Shown: positions 35,488-44,725, numbered from the stretch's first letter. The stretch is 64,000 nt of DNA from Mesorhizobium sp. NZP2077 (GCF_013170805.1 NZ_CP051293.1:496001-560000); one strand, 5' to 3'. Numbers and translations: made by a program. Notes: generated from the letters alone by a model not told the origin.

Positions 35488-36113
35488 TGGTGTCGGCCTT
35501 GATCGAGCGTGAATTGTCCGCTGAAACGTTTCCGATCCGCCATGGCGTCTTTGTCGCGGTCGTCGGCCCAAGCGGTGCCGGCAAGGACACGGTGATCGGC
35601 TACGCCCGCGCGCTTTTCGCCGACGAAAGCCGGCTGGAGTTCGTCCGCCGCGTCATCACCCGGCCGAGCGATGCGGAGAGCGAGGACCACGACACCCTGG
35701 CCGACGCCGCCTTTGTCGAGGCCGACGCCGACGGCGCCTTCGCCATCTCGTGGGAGGCGCATGGGCTTCGCTATGGCTTGCCCGCCGATGTCGACTGGTC
35801 GGTCGCCAACGGCCATGTCGCCATTGCCAATGTGTCGCGCGCCATCATTCCGGTGCTGCGCGAGCGCTATGCCAATCTGGCCATTGTCGAGATCACCGCC
35901 TCGCCCGACGTGCTGGCCGAGCGGCTGGCGATGCGTGGCCGTGAATCGCGCGGCGAAGTGCTGGCACGTCTGGCGCGCAGCGCCAATGTGACCCTGACCG
36001 GCCCTGGCGTGACCTCGATCGACAATAGCGGTCCGCGCGAGGTGGCCGGCGAGCGCTTCGCCGAGATCCTGCGCAAGGCAATGGCCTTTTCGGACATGTC
36101 GGGTCTGATCTGA
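35484..36113 (+). CDS. phnN: ribose 1,5-bisphosphate phosphokinase
   Basis: Phosphorylates ribose 1,5-bisphosphate to PRPP, returning C-P lyase by-product to central metabolism. The 209-residue P-loop kinase of the guanylate-kinase-like fold has Walker A GPSGAGKDT and the acceptor region RRVITRPSDAESEDHDTL. It overlaps phnM (ATGA), and a nearby second ATG at 35487 is an alternative start. It ends the DUF1045-phnM-phnN unit. Confidence 0.93.
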   Translation: MMVSALIERELSAETFPIRHGVFVAVVGPSGAGKDTVIGYARALFADESRLEFVRRVITRPSDAESEDHDTLADAAFVEADADGAFAISWEAHGLRYGLPADVDWSVANGHVAIANVSRAIIPVLRERYANLAIVEITASPDVLAERLAMRGRESRGEVLARLARSANVTLTGPGVTSIDNSGPREVAGERFAEILRKAMAFSDMSGLI

Positions 36114-36304
36114 TTTAGACGTGCATCCTCAGGCTGCAACGCGTGCGCCTCGATCGGCCCAAAGCGCCGCCCCGTTGGCGCCTCACTTGCTTTCCCGCGG
36201 CCTCCGGAGCGCTATGTGGTGCGGACCGCACCAGTGATTCTGGGCCGCGCTTGCCGGGAAAGCCGCCCAGAAAGCCCGGGCGAACGACAGAACAGGAAGC
36301 CCTG

Positions 36305-37060
36305 ATGCAGACACTGACACCCATCCTTTCGACGATCACGGCGGCATTTCTTGCGTCCGTCGTCGAGGTGGTCGAAGCCTTCACCATCGTGCTTGCGGTC
36401 GGCGTGACGCGCAGCTGGCGCCCGGCACTGACGGGTGCGGCCCTGGCGCTGGCGTTGCTGGCGGCTCTGGTGCTGGCGTTCGGACCGCTTTTGGCGCTGG
36501 TACCGATCACCACGCTGCAATTCATCGTCGGCGTGCTGCTGATCCTGTTCGGCATGCGCTGGCTGCGAAAGGCCATTTTGCGCAGCGTCGGCGTCATCGC
36601 CCTGCATGACGAGGAGGCGGCCTTCGCTGAGGAGACCGCCGCCTTGCACCAGCAGGCCAATGACCGCCGCGCCGACTATCTCGCAGGACTGGCCTCGTTC
36701 AAGGCGGTGCTGCTCGAGGGTGTCGAGGTGGTGTTCATCGTCATTGCCGTGGGTGCTGCCCACGGGCAGACGCTGTATGCCGGCCTTGGTGCGCTGGCGG
36801 CATTCATCCTGGTGATGCTCATCGGGCTGGTGGTCCACCGGCCGCTGGCGCGCGTGCCGGAGAATTCGCTCAAATTCGTCGTCGGGCTGATGCTGACCAG
36901 CTTCGGCATTTTCTGGACCGGCGAAGGCATCGGCGCCGACTGGCCGAGTGCCGATCTCGCTCTGCTCGCCATCTTCGCCATCGTCGCGCTGGCTTCCTTT
37001 GCCATGGTGCGCTGGTTGCGCAGCGCCTACCCCGTAACCGCCGGAGGGCTCGCCCGATGA
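36305..37060 (+). CDS. COG4280-type membrane protein with two-fold internal repeat
   Basis: A 251-residue, six- to seven-segment inner-membrane protein. The two halves look duplicated: FLASVVEVVEAFTIVLAVG near residue 20 and FKAVLLEGVEVVFIVIAVG near 142. In both, paired acidic residues sit inside an otherwise hydrophobic helix, as in ion or metal transporters of the TerC/FTR1/UPF0016 type. This resemblance is only a pattern, and the substrate is unknown. The ATG at 36305 is placed directly before the first segment. Its stop overlaps the next small gene by 4 bases. Confidence 0.75.
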   Translation: MQTLTPILSTITAAFLASVVEVVEAFTIVLAVGVTRSWRPALTGAALALALLAALVLAFGPLLALVPITTLQFIVGVLLILFGMRWLRKAILRSVGVIALHDEEAAFAEETAALHQQANDRRADYLAGLASFKAVLLEGVEVVFIVIAVGAAHGQTLYAGLGALAAFILVMLIGLVVHRPLARVPENSLKFVVGLMLTSFGIFWTGEGIGADWPSADLALLAIFAIVALASFAMVRWLRSAYPVTAGGLAR

Positions 37061-37272
37061 ACGCCATTCGTCTTGTTGCCAGAGAATTCTTCGGCATGTT
37101 CGTTGATGACGGTAGTCTGGCGCTGCTGGCGCTGGTGCTGGTGGCCGCCGTCACCGCGGCGGTCAAGCTGCTCGCGCTGCCACCGCTGCTCGGCGGTGCG
37201 TTGCTGCTGGTCGGCTGCCTCGGCATCCTGCTGCAAAGCGTTCGCCGCGCGGCACGCACGATCAGCCGATAG
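37057..37272 (+). CDS. small two-segment membrane protein
   Basis: A 71-residue protein, mostly hydrophobic (segments about 20-40 and 43-60), with a basic C terminus RRAARTISR. It overlaps the preceding membrane-protein gene by 4 bases (ATGA), so it is likely a partner subunit or co-translated accessory. No family is recognised with confidence. Confidence 0.65.
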   Translation: MNAIRLVAREFFGMFVDDGSLALLALVLVAAVTAAVKLLALPPLLGGALLLVGCLGILLQSVRRAARTISR

Positions 37273-37283
37273 GCGGCAAGGCG

Positions 37284-38279
37284 TTATTCCGCCGGGGCAC
37301 CGGCTACGTTCTTGCGGGCCGCGTCGATCATCAGACGTCGTGCCCGGAACACGCCCCATTGCTGGTCGACGAGCACGCCGATAAGGATGACGCCGCCCAT
37401 CACCGCGAAGTTGAGCGAGGAGGGGATGCCGAGCAGATTGACGAGGTTCTGCAGCTCCTGCAGCAGCACTGTGCCGAGGACAACACCAATCAGCGAGCCT
37501 TCGCCGCCGCGCAGCGAGAAGCCGCCGAGCACGGCCGCGGCAATGGCATAAAGCTCATAGAACTGGCCGTGGCTGGCCGGCGAGATCGAGCGCGTGTACA
37601 TGGCGAAATAGATCGCCGACAGCGCCGTCAGCACGCCGCAGATGACATAGGCGGCCATGACGATGCGGCCGGTGCGGATGCCGGAATATTTAGCCGCCTC
37701 CTCGTTCTTGCCGATGGCGTAGAGATAGCGGCCGAACACCGAGCGGTGCAGCACCACCCACATGATGATGGCAATGACGATCAGCGCAATGAAGCTGTTG
37801 GGCACGCCATAGGACCGGCCGGCGGTGAGGAATTCCAGGTCCGGAAAATTCTGGCCGAAGGCGAAACCGGCGGTGCCGTCGCCGGTGTAGAAGCGCGCCA
37901 CGCCGCGATAGATCAAGAGGCCGCACAGCGTGACGACAAAGGGCTGCAATTTCAGCCGCGTGATCAGCCAGCCATGCGCCAGGCCGATGATGGCGCCGAG
38001 CACCAGGATGAGCACGAAGGCGACAGGCCATCCCATGCCACGGACGGCGATGAAGTCGATGAACAGCGTGCCCAGCAGCGCCACCACCGAGCCCACCGAC
38101 AATTCGATGCCGCCGGTGATGATGACGAAGGCCTGGCCGATCGACAGTATGCCGAAGAGGCCGATCAGGTTCGAGGTGTTGGCGAGGTTGATCGGCAGCA
38201 GGAAGCGCGGATTGATGATGGCGACGATTGCGCCCACCACCAGGATCAGGATCAGCAGGCCGAGATCTTTCTTGCTCAT
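37284..38279 (-). CDS. sugar ABC transporter permease
   Basis: A 331-residue RbsC-type permease with about ten hydrophobic segments. Typical blocks are GQAFVIITGGIELSVGSVVAL, LQPFVVTLCGLLIYRGVAR (the ATPase-contact region) and AAAVLGGFSLRGGEGSLIGV. It is the last gene of a binding protein, ATPase, permease operon on the minus strand. The two membrane-protein genes upstream on the plus strand converge on it. Confidence 0.9.
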   Translation of the reverse strand: MSKKDLGLLILILVVGAIVAIINPRFLLPINLANTSNLIGLFGILSIGQAFVIITGGIELSVGSVVALLGTLFIDFIAVRGMGWPVAFVLILVLGAIIGLAHGWLITRLKLQPFVVTLCGLLIYRGVARFYTGDGTAGFAFGQNFPDLEFLTAGRSYGVPNSFIALIVIAIIMWVVLHRSVFGRYLYAIGKNEEAAKYSGIRTGRIVMAAYVICGVLTALSAIYFAMYTRSISPASHGQFYELYAIAAAVLGGFSLRGGEGSLIGVVLGTVLLQELQNLVNLLGIPSSLNFAVMGGVILIGVLVDQQWGVFRARRLMIDAARKNVAGAPAE

Positions 38280-38338
38280 CGTCGTCTCCCCAATGCCTGC
38301 CCGAGCGGACCGCGCTTCGGCGGGGTCCGTGGCAAAGA

Positions 38339-39880
38339 TTATTTCGGCTGCTTGCCCACCGCCAGCAGCAGCACGTTTTCCTGGCTGAACTGGTCCTTGT
38401 CGAGAATGCCCGAGATCTGGCCCTCATGCATGACGGCGATGCGGTCGGACACGCCGATCACCTCTTCCATGTCGCTTGAGATCATCAGCACGGCGACGCC
38501 GGCGTCGGCCAGCGCGCGCATCAGCCCGTAGATTTCCGCCTTGGCGCCGATATCGATGCCGCGCGTCGGTTCGTCTAGGATCATCACCTTCGGGTTCATG
38601 GCCAGCCACTTGCCGAGTACGACCTTCTGCTGGTTGCCGCCCGATAGCGTGCCGGTGCGCGTCTGCACCGAGGGCGCCTTGATGCCGAGATCTTTTTTCT
38701 GCTTTTCGGCGGTTGCCGTTTCGGCACTTGCTGACACCAGCGAACGCTTGGCATGCGCCGGCAAATTGGGCAGCGAGATGTTCTGGGCGATCGACAAATC
38801 GAGCAGGATGCCGGTCAGCTTGCGGTCTTCCGGCACCAGGAAAATGCCGTGCGCGACGGCGTCGGCGGCCGAGCCCAGCACAAGCGTCTTGCCGTCGAGT
38901 TCGAGCGTGCCGCCAAGGCTGCCGTCGATGCCGAAGAACACACGCGCCAGCTCGGTGCGGCCGGAGCCGACCAGGCCGGCAAGGCCGAGGATCTCGCCGC
39001 GCCTGACATCGAGGCTAACAGGCCGGCTGGGATAGGTGGGGGTGCGGATGGCCTTGGCCGCAAGGGCGACGGCGCCCGGCGCCCGCGCGGACTCGGAGGC
39101 CTTCTCGCGCTCCTTCAGCATGCGGCCGATCATCAGCTTGACCATCTGGTCATGGCCGATGTCGCGCTTCTGCAGCGTGCCGGCCAACATGCCGTCGCGC
39201 AGCACGACGACGCGGTCGGCGACGCGCTCGACCTCGTGCAGGCGGTGCGAGATGAAGATGACGCTGATGCCGTCGGCCTTCAGCGCCTTGATGACGTCGA
39301 GCAGTTTGTCGGTCTCGGCGAGCGGCAGGCTGGATGTCGGCTCGTCGAGGATGACCAGCCTTGCCTTGATCGACAGCGCCTTGGCGATCTCGACCATCTG
39401 CTGCTGGGCGAGCGACAGGTCGGCGACCTGCGCGTCGGCGGTGAAATTGGCGCCAACGCGTTTCAACAGCGGCGCCACCATCTCCCGCAGCTTCGTGCGG
39501 TCGACAAGCTTGAGCGGCCCGGCGCGCAGCGGTTCGCGACCAAAGAAGATGTTGGCGGCGACGTCGAGATTATCGAACAGATTGAGTTCCTGGTGGACGA
39601 AGGCGATGCCGGATCCGAGGCTGCCTTCGACGCTCAGGCCTTTATGGGCGGTGCCGTCGACCGTGATCGTGCCGGTGTCCGGCGTGGTGACGCCGCCGAG
39701 GATCTTCATCAAGGTCGACTTGCCGGCGCCGTTCTCACCGACGAGGCCGATGACCTCGCCCGGCCTCACCTCCATCGAAAAACCATCGAGCGCGACAACA
39801 CCCGGATAGGTCTTGCGCACGTTCTCGAGGCTGAGGAACGGTGTGGTCGTGGCGATGGATGTGTCGGAATAATTCATCAT
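38339..39880 (-). CDS. sugar ABC transporter ATP-binding protein, two-domain
   Basis: A 513-residue RbsA/MglA-type ATPase with two fused nucleotide-binding domains. Domain 1 has Walker A GENGAGKST and signature region LSLAQQQMVEIAKAL; Walker B is ILDEPTSSLP. Domain 2 has GLVGSGRTEL as a degenerate Walker A, the signature LSGGNQQKV and MILDEPTRGID. It energises the permease encoded downstream. A start at the second ATG (39877) is equally possible. It contrasts with the single-domain ATPase of the inositol-type transporter. Confidence 0.92.
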   Translation of the reverse strand: MMNYSDTSIATTTPFLSLENVRKTYPGVVALDGFSMEVRPGEVIGLVGENGAGKSTLMKILGGVTTPDTGTITVDGTAHKGLSVEGSLGSGIAFVHQELNLFDNLDVAANIFFGREPLRAGPLKLVDRTKLREMVAPLLKRVGANFTADAQVADLSLAQQQMVEIAKALSIKARLVILDEPTSSLPLAETDKLLDVIKALKADGISVIFISHRLHEVERVADRVVVLRDGMLAGTLQKRDIGHDQMVKLMIGRMLKEREKASESARAPGAVALAAKAIRTPTYPSRPVSLDVRRGEILGLAGLVGSGRTELARVFFGIDGSLGGTLELDGKTLVLGSAADAVAHGIFLVPEDRKLTGILLDLSIAQNISLPNLPAHAKRSLVSASAETATAEKQKKDLGIKAPSVQTRTGTLSGGNQQKVVLGKWLAMNPKVMILDEPTRGIDIGAKAEIYGLMRALADAGVAVLMISSDMEEVIGVSDRIAVMHEGQISGILDKDQFSQENVLLLAVGKQPK

Positions 39881-39992
39881 GCCTGACAGCGATTGGCGAG
39901 CAGAACCATCGGCAGACTGACGGTCTCAGCAGGCTTCGTCAATGCGCGCAGCCGGCTCAAGCAGAGTTGAGCCGGCTGAACTGCCTGTGGTC

Positions 39993-40961
39993 TTAGTTTC
40001 CAGACATTGCCTTCAGATTGGCGGCATAGGCGTCGACGTCATCCTTGCCGATGATCTTGGTCGGGATGATGATGAGGTTGCCGGCCGGGATGCCCGACTT
40101 GTCGCCCTTGAGATAGGCGGCCATCAGCTTCATGCCCTGATAGGCCCATTCGAAGGGCTGCTGTACGACGGTAGCGGCAATGGTGCCTTCCTTGACGCCG
40201 CCCAGCGTGATCGGATCGTCATCGAAACCGACGACCGTGATCGCGCCGAGCTTGCCGGCATCGCGCAGCGCTTCATAGATGCGCGGCGTGTTGTAGGAGT
40301 AGAAGCCGACCATGCAGGTGACGTCAGGGCTGGCGACCAGCGCGTCCTCGACATTCTTCTTGGCGCGGGCCTGGTCGATGTCGTCGCCGCGCACGTCGAC
40401 GAGTTCGATCTTGGTGCCGGCCAGACCATCCTTCATGCCCTGGATACGCTCCTTGGCATTGTCGGCGCCGAGCAGGCCGACGAAGCCGAGGCACTTGCCG
40501 CCATTGGGCATCGCCTTCTTGGCGATTTCGGCCGCCTGCTTGCCGGCATCGACATTGGACGAGCCGATATAGGCGACACGCTTGGTCTGCGGGGCGTCGC
40601 TGTCGGTGGTGAACAGCGCTGTTTCCGAGGCGATCTTGTTCAGGCCGTCGGTCGAGGTCTTCGGGTCAACGGCCGAGACCATGATGCCCTTGACACCGGC
40701 CGTCACCAGATCGTCCATCAGCCGCTGCTGGATGGCGACCGAGGATTGTTCCGGATATTTGAGTTCCAGCGTGTAGCCGGGCAGTTCGGTCTGCGCCTTC
40801 TTGACGCCGGCTTCGGCCGCTTTCCAGAAATCGGAAGCGCCGTTGACGACGAAGGCCAGCGTCGGCTTGTCGTCGGCGCGCGCGATGGCCGTCGCCGTGA
40901 GGCCCAGCAGCAGAGCTGCGGTGGCCACGGATGCATTGCGTATCAAGGATTTCATGTTCAA
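39993..40961 (-). CDS. sugar ABC transporter substrate-binding protein
   Basis: A 322-residue RbsB-class periplasmic protein. The signal peptide (about 1-30, ending AIARA) is followed by the mature domain starting DDKPTLAFVVNGASDFW. Ligand-site motifs are SAVDPKTST, FTTDSDAP and GFDDDPITLGG. It is the first gene of the operon and is divergent from a LacI-family gene across a 596-bp regulatory interval. The sugar is unknown. An alternative start at the next Met, two codons on, is possible. Confidence 0.9.
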   Translation of the reverse strand: MNMKSLIRNASVATAALLLGLTATAIARADDKPTLAFVVNGASDFWKAAEAGVKKAQTELPGYTLELKYPEQSSVAIQQRLMDDLVTAGVKGIMVSAVDPKTSTDGLNKIASETALFTTDSDAPQTKRVAYIGSSNVDAGKQAAEIAKKAMPNGGKCLGFVGLLGADNAKERIQGMKDGLAGTKIELVDVRGDDIDQARAKKNVEDALVASPDVTCMVGFYSYNTPRIYEALRDAGKLGAITVVGFDDDPITLGGVKEGTIAATVVQQPFEWAYQGMKLMAAYLKGDKSGIPAGNLIIIPTKIIGKDDVDAYAANLKAMSGN

Positions 40962-41557
40962 CCTCCCGTTTTGGTCCAGCCTTCGGGCTGACCGGTCTTG
41001 CTCACTAGAATTGCCTTGCTCACCTGGATTTGCCGTTTGTGGCTTGGACGCCCCTCCTCCTCAGGGGTTCCCGGCACTGAAAGAATGGCGTCGTCCTGCC
41101 ACGGTCACGGACTTTAGAGACTCATCCCTCATTCGTAAATAGTCCGATTTGTCTGACATATCACATATCTGCTATAAGGCTTGCGGAGGCAATATCCGCT
41201 CACCATCGGACCATTCACGAGTACTCCCGCCGCACCCGGGATCCATCGGGCCGGACGCGACGGATTGACGTTACAGCGCATCATTGTATTAGTAAATAGT
41301 ATTAGTTCCGACCCGTGCCTGGACACATCGGTGCGACGTCGCAACCGATCTGCCAATGATGGGCTGCCTTGCCAGCGCGGCAGTCAAAGCCTTTCTGTTC
41401 CTGCCTTTCTGAATGCCCGGAGCCGCATGACCGATGGATCAACAGTGTACTAATAAATATAAATGCAGCACGATTCCTATAAATTGACGCCGCCGCGCCG
41501 CCTTGTCGGACCGGCAGGCTGACGCTAGACAGGCTGGGGATTGGGGACACGGATGCA
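40962..41557. promoter_or_regulatory. 596-bp divergent regulatory interval with repeated GTATTAGT words
   Basis: No gene is convincing here. The half nearer the LacI-type gene is AT-rich. The word GTATTAGT occurs at 41286-41293 and 41299-41306 (13-bp spacing), and its complement core ACTAATA lies at 41449-41455 within GTACTAATAAATA. A related CGTAAATAGTC lies at 41134-41144. These are candidate operators for the LacI-family protein, controlling both itself and the transporter operon. Confidence 0.45.
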
Positions 41558-42661
41558 ATGAGCGAGACCAGGGATCCGGCCATCGAGATCGCGAAGCGCC
41601 GCAAGGCGCCGGCAAAGCCCAAGGGGCGGGTCACCATGACCGACATCGCCAGGGCCGCCGGCTGTTCGCAGGCGACCGTTTCCTTCGTCCTCAACAATTC
41701 GCCAGGCATCCGGCTGTCGCAGCAGACCCGCGAACGGGTGATCGAGGCCGCAAGAACGCTGGGCTACAGCGCGCCGGCTTTCTCGGCGCTGCGCAAGCCT
41801 GTTGCTGCCTTCGATGGGCTTGACGGGGTGATCGGCTTCGCCGTCGACCAGCTGGCGACCAGCCCGGAGGCGGTGGTCGCCATCGAAGGCGCGCGCCAGG
41901 CTTCGTGGAATGCCGGCAATGTGCTGCTGGTGGCGCAGACCATGGGCGACGCCGTGATGGAGCCGCGCGCCATCCAGGCACTGACCCGGCGGGGCATTTC
42001 GGCGCTGATCTACATGACCATCTTCACCCGCGAGATCACGGCGCCCGATTTCCTCTACAGCCTCGACATTCCGGTGATCCTGCTCAATTGCTACACGGCC
42101 GACTACGCCTTCCCGGCCGTGGTGCCTTCCGAGATCGCCGGCGGCCAGAGCTCGACCCGGCATCTGATCAGCTACGGCCACCGCCGCATCGCCACCATCA
42201 CCGGCGAGCCGTGGATGCAGGCCGCACAGGACCGGCTGAAGGGTTATCGTCGCGCGCTTGCCACCGCCGACATCCCGTTCGACGCGGACCTGGTGGTCGA
42301 GGGCGACTGGTCGGCCAGTGCCGGCTATGCCGCGACCGTGAAGTTGTTGGCCCTAAAAGACCGCCCGACGGCGATCTTCTGCCAGAACGACCGCACCGCG
42401 ATCGGCTGCTACGAAGCGCTGAAGGAAGCCGGTCTGCACATCCCCCAGGACATTTCCGTGGTCGGCTATGACGACGAGGAAATCGCCCGGCACCTGTTCC
42501 CGCCGCTGACGACCTCGATCCTGCCGCATATGGCGATGGGCCAATGGGCGATCGAGCAGCTCGAAGCGCCGGCGGCGCCCGGGCAGGGGCGTTATCCCAT
42601 CACTAAGCTGGAGTGCCCCTTGGTGGAAAGGGAGAGTGTGCGGGCGGTGGCGGGAGCGTGA
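41558..42661 (+). CDS. LacI-family transcriptional regulator of the sugar transporter
   Basis: A 367-residue regulator. The LacI HTH begins near residue 27 (VTMTDIARAAGCSQATVSFVLNN), after a Lys/Arg-rich N-terminal extension that is longer than usual. The effector-binding domain has VIGFAVDQLATSPEAVVAIEG, VIGLL-type core strands, and the C-terminal ISVVGYDDEEIARHLFPPLTT typical of the family. It is divergent from the sugar ABC operon, which it most likely regulates. A start nearer the HTH is possible. Confidence 0.88.
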   Translation: MSETRDPAIEIAKRRKAPAKPKGRVTMTDIARAAGCSQATVSFVLNNSPGIRLSQQTRERVIEAARTLGYSAPAFSALRKPVAAFDGLDGVIGFAVDQLATSPEAVVAIEGARQASWNAGNVLLVAQTMGDAVMEPRAIQALTRRGISALIYMTIFTREITAPDFLYSLDIPVILLNCYTADYAFPAVVPSEIAGGQSSTRHLISYGHRRIATITGEPWMQAAQDRLKGYRRALATADIPFDADLVVEGDWSASAGYAATVKLLALKDRPTAIFCQNDRTAIGCYEALKEAGLHIPQDISVVGYDDEEIARHLFPPLTTSILPHMAMGQWAIEQLEAPAAPGQGRYPITKLECPLVERESVRAVAGA

Positions 42662-42840
42662 CGGGTCGAGAAGGCTGACCGTCGGTCTCGGCGTGCTCAT
42701 CGGCGCACCCCCTGCGGTCCGCGGTTGCCGGCATCGACCCGGGAGCCACGGTTGAGAATAGGCCGCGCCTGATATAGATGGCTCGCGCCAGACCGCCGCA
42801 TCGGGTCGGAAGGTGTCCAACTCGAGCGACAGAGGCGATC

Positions 42841-43146
42841 ATGGCCGACGAAAACGAAGACTACATCTACGATGAGGCCACCGGTGAATGGCGTCCGGCC
42901 TCGGAGATCGCTGCCTCCGCCGAGGCGGGGCGCATTGTGCCACGCGATGCCGCCGGCAATGTTCTTGCCAACGGGGATTCGGTGATCCTGATCAAGGACC
43001 TCAAGGTGAAGGGCGCCGGTCAGACGCTGAAGCAGGGGACACTGATCAAGTCGATCCGGCTTACCGACAATCCGGATGAAATCGATTGCCGGCATGAGGC
43101 GATCAAGGGCCTCGTCCTTCGCACGGAGTTCGTGCGCAAGCGGTGA
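42841..43146 (+). CDS. PhnA/YjdM-type protein without zinc ribbon
   Basis: A 101-residue protein whose C-terminal two thirds match the PhnA domain: GNVLANGDSVILIKDLKVKG, KQGTLIKSIRL and EFVRKR. The usual N-terminal zinc ribbon with four Cys is absent; instead there is an acidic YIYDEATGEWRPASE segment. Despite the historical name, PhnA-family proteins are not firmly linked to phosphonate use. The ATG at 42841 begins the protein, and the frame upstream is not conserved. It stands alone between the LacI-type gene and a tRNA gene. Confidence 0.82.
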   Translation: MADENEDYIYDEATGEWRPASEIAASAEAGRIVPRDAAGNVLANGDSVILIKDLKVKGAGQTLKQGTLIKSIRLTDNPDEIDCRHEAIKGLVLRTEFVRKR

Positions 43147-43305
43147 GCGTTACCGGCTGGCCGCGATGCTGTAAACGCGGTCAGCACGGGACCAGGGCAG
43201 GTCGAGGACCTAATCTGGCTGGCTTCCTTCATGGACAACGATTTGGGATGTTTCGATGATGAGACGTGCAGGCTCGAACCACTCCAAAACCCCTTCGGGC
43301 CAAAA

Positions 43306-43352
43306 GTGTTACCCATGTCTCCGGTATAAACCGTAACCCACATGCCCGGAAG
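43306..43352. mobile_element. possible remnant of an insertion-sequence end
   Basis: GTTACCCATGTCTCCGG (43308-43324) is followed by an imperfect copy GTAACCCACATGCCCGG (43333-43349). The first resembles terminal repeats of IS481-like elements in rhizobia, from memory. No transposase frame adjoins it, so at most this is a decayed end. It lies close to the 3' end of the tRNA gene. Confidence 0.3.
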
Positions 43353-43366
43353 GGATCTGATTTTAT

Positions 43367-43443
<77 letters not shown>

Positions 43444-43795
43444 TTCCCGGCGGGCCGGAAAACGAACCAGCCGATGAACCGGCAAGTCACGGCTTCTTAG
43501 CGGAAGCCGGCGCGGGCTTCAACGGGCAATTGGCGGGCTGCAGGGCTGTGAACCCGGATTAACGCGTTTTCGGGATTGCTGATGCCACCCTTGATCCTCG
43601 AAGACTCCGGGACGCCAAGGCGCCTGAGGGAAGAAGGTGGCGCCTGAAACGAAAAACCCGCCTCCGCGGCGGGTCGCTGGCGCAAATCAGCACCATAGGC
43701 GAATTTATAGCATAATTGCCGTCACCGGGCAACCGATCGCGAGATCGCTGTCATGATCGCCTCCGGTCTTTTGCGGGCTCCCTGCCCTTCAGGCG
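43444..43795. other. 352-bp interval without a gene
   Basis: The interval lies between the tRNA gene and the DUF1003 gene. It holds the minus-strand terminator at 43652-43674 and a direct repeat GGCGCCTGA (43619-43627 and 43639-43647). No coding frame has support. The tRNA promoter should lie just above 43443. Confidence 0.6.
43652..43674 (-). terminator. Rho-independent terminator (minus strand)
   Basis: On the minus strand, stem ACCCGCC / GGCGGGT (43668-43674 and 43656-43662) with a 5-nt loop is followed by a run of five T (43652-43656). It lies 122 bases downstream of the DUF1003 stop and would end that transcript before the tRNA gene. Confidence 0.75.
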
Positions 43796-44725
43796 TCACT
43801 GCCCCGCCTCACTCTTCACCGTCCGCCTTCTCGCGCCACGCACGGCCCGCTTCACCTTCTTGGCGCCTGCCAGCTCCTGCATGGCCTCGAGCTGCATCTG
43901 CTGCATCTCCGCCAGCCGCGTCCACTGGCGCGAGATGAGGTAGTCGAGTTTTTCGTGGAGATGGCGCACTTCGAGCTCGGCCTTGAGGTTGACGCGGTAT
44001 TCGTTGAAGGAGCGCAAGCGGTCTTTCACCTCCTGGCGCTTCTGGCTCATCATGATGATCGGCGCCTGGATGGCGGCGATGCAGGAGAGCAGGAGGTTGA
44101 GCAGGATGAAGGGATAGGGGTCGAAGGCGCCATTCAAGCCCTCGAACAGGTTGATGCCGATCCAGACCAAAAGCACGCTGGCAAAGGAGATCAGGAACCA
44201 CCAGCTGCCGCCGAAGGCAGCCATGTTGTCGGAGACGCGGTCGGGGAACGTCCGGTGCTCCTCGAACTCCTCTTCCGAGTTTTCGGAAATCGTGTCCTGC
44301 CTGGCGATCGATTCCACCACCTGGCGGTCGAGCTCGGAGAATTCGCCGTGCTCCTGCTGCAGCAGCTCCTCCATGTAGCGCATGCGGTAGCGGCCGAGCT
44401 CCTCGCGGCTGATGCGGGCGCCCCTGGGCAGGTCCGGGTGGTCGGCGTGAATGCGGTCGGCGAGGCTCGGGCGCAGCGTGTCGATGCGCACGAGGTCGCG
44501 CTTGCGGAATTTGCGGCCCGAGATCGCCGACGGTTTTTTCCTCGGCTTTATCCGCGATGCGCCGGGGCCCGATGGTTCGGAGTCCGGCACTTCGGGCGTG
44601 TCGAAATGCTCGTCCGAAACCTCGTGCAGGTCTTCTTCAGTGGTCGGCGCCTCGAAATATTCGCCGCCGCTGTCGTTCTCATTGTCCGCCGCCTTCTGCT
44701 CTGGCGTTTTGGGGACAGTGCTCAT
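43796..44725 (-). CDS. DUF1003 membrane protein
   Basis: A 309-residue protein. The first 70 residues are acidic and disordered. A middle soluble part (about 75-165) leads to the DUF1003 core, with two membrane segments (WWFLISFASVLLVWIGINLF and YPFILLNLLLSCIAAIQAPIIMMS). A charged coiled-coil-like region (QKRQEVKDRLRSFNEYRVN) and a basic tail follow. The family has no proven function. It appears monocistronic, with a terminator downstream and a long palindrome upstream. Confidence 0.85.
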   Translation of the reverse strand: MSTVPKTPEQKAADNENDSGGEYFEAPTTEEDLHEVSDEHFDTPEVPDSEPSGPGASRIKPRKKPSAISGRKFRKRDLVRIDTLRPSLADRIHADHPDLPRGARISREELGRYRMRYMEELLQQEHGEFSELDRQVVESIARQDTISENSEEEFEEHRTFPDRVSDNMAAFGGSWWFLISFASVLLVWIGINLFEGLNGAFDPYPFILLNLLLSCIAAIQAPIIMMSQKRQEVKDRLRSFNEYRVNLKAELEVRHLHEKLDYLISRQWTRLAEMQQMQLEAMQELAGAKKVKRAVRGARRRTVKSEAGQ

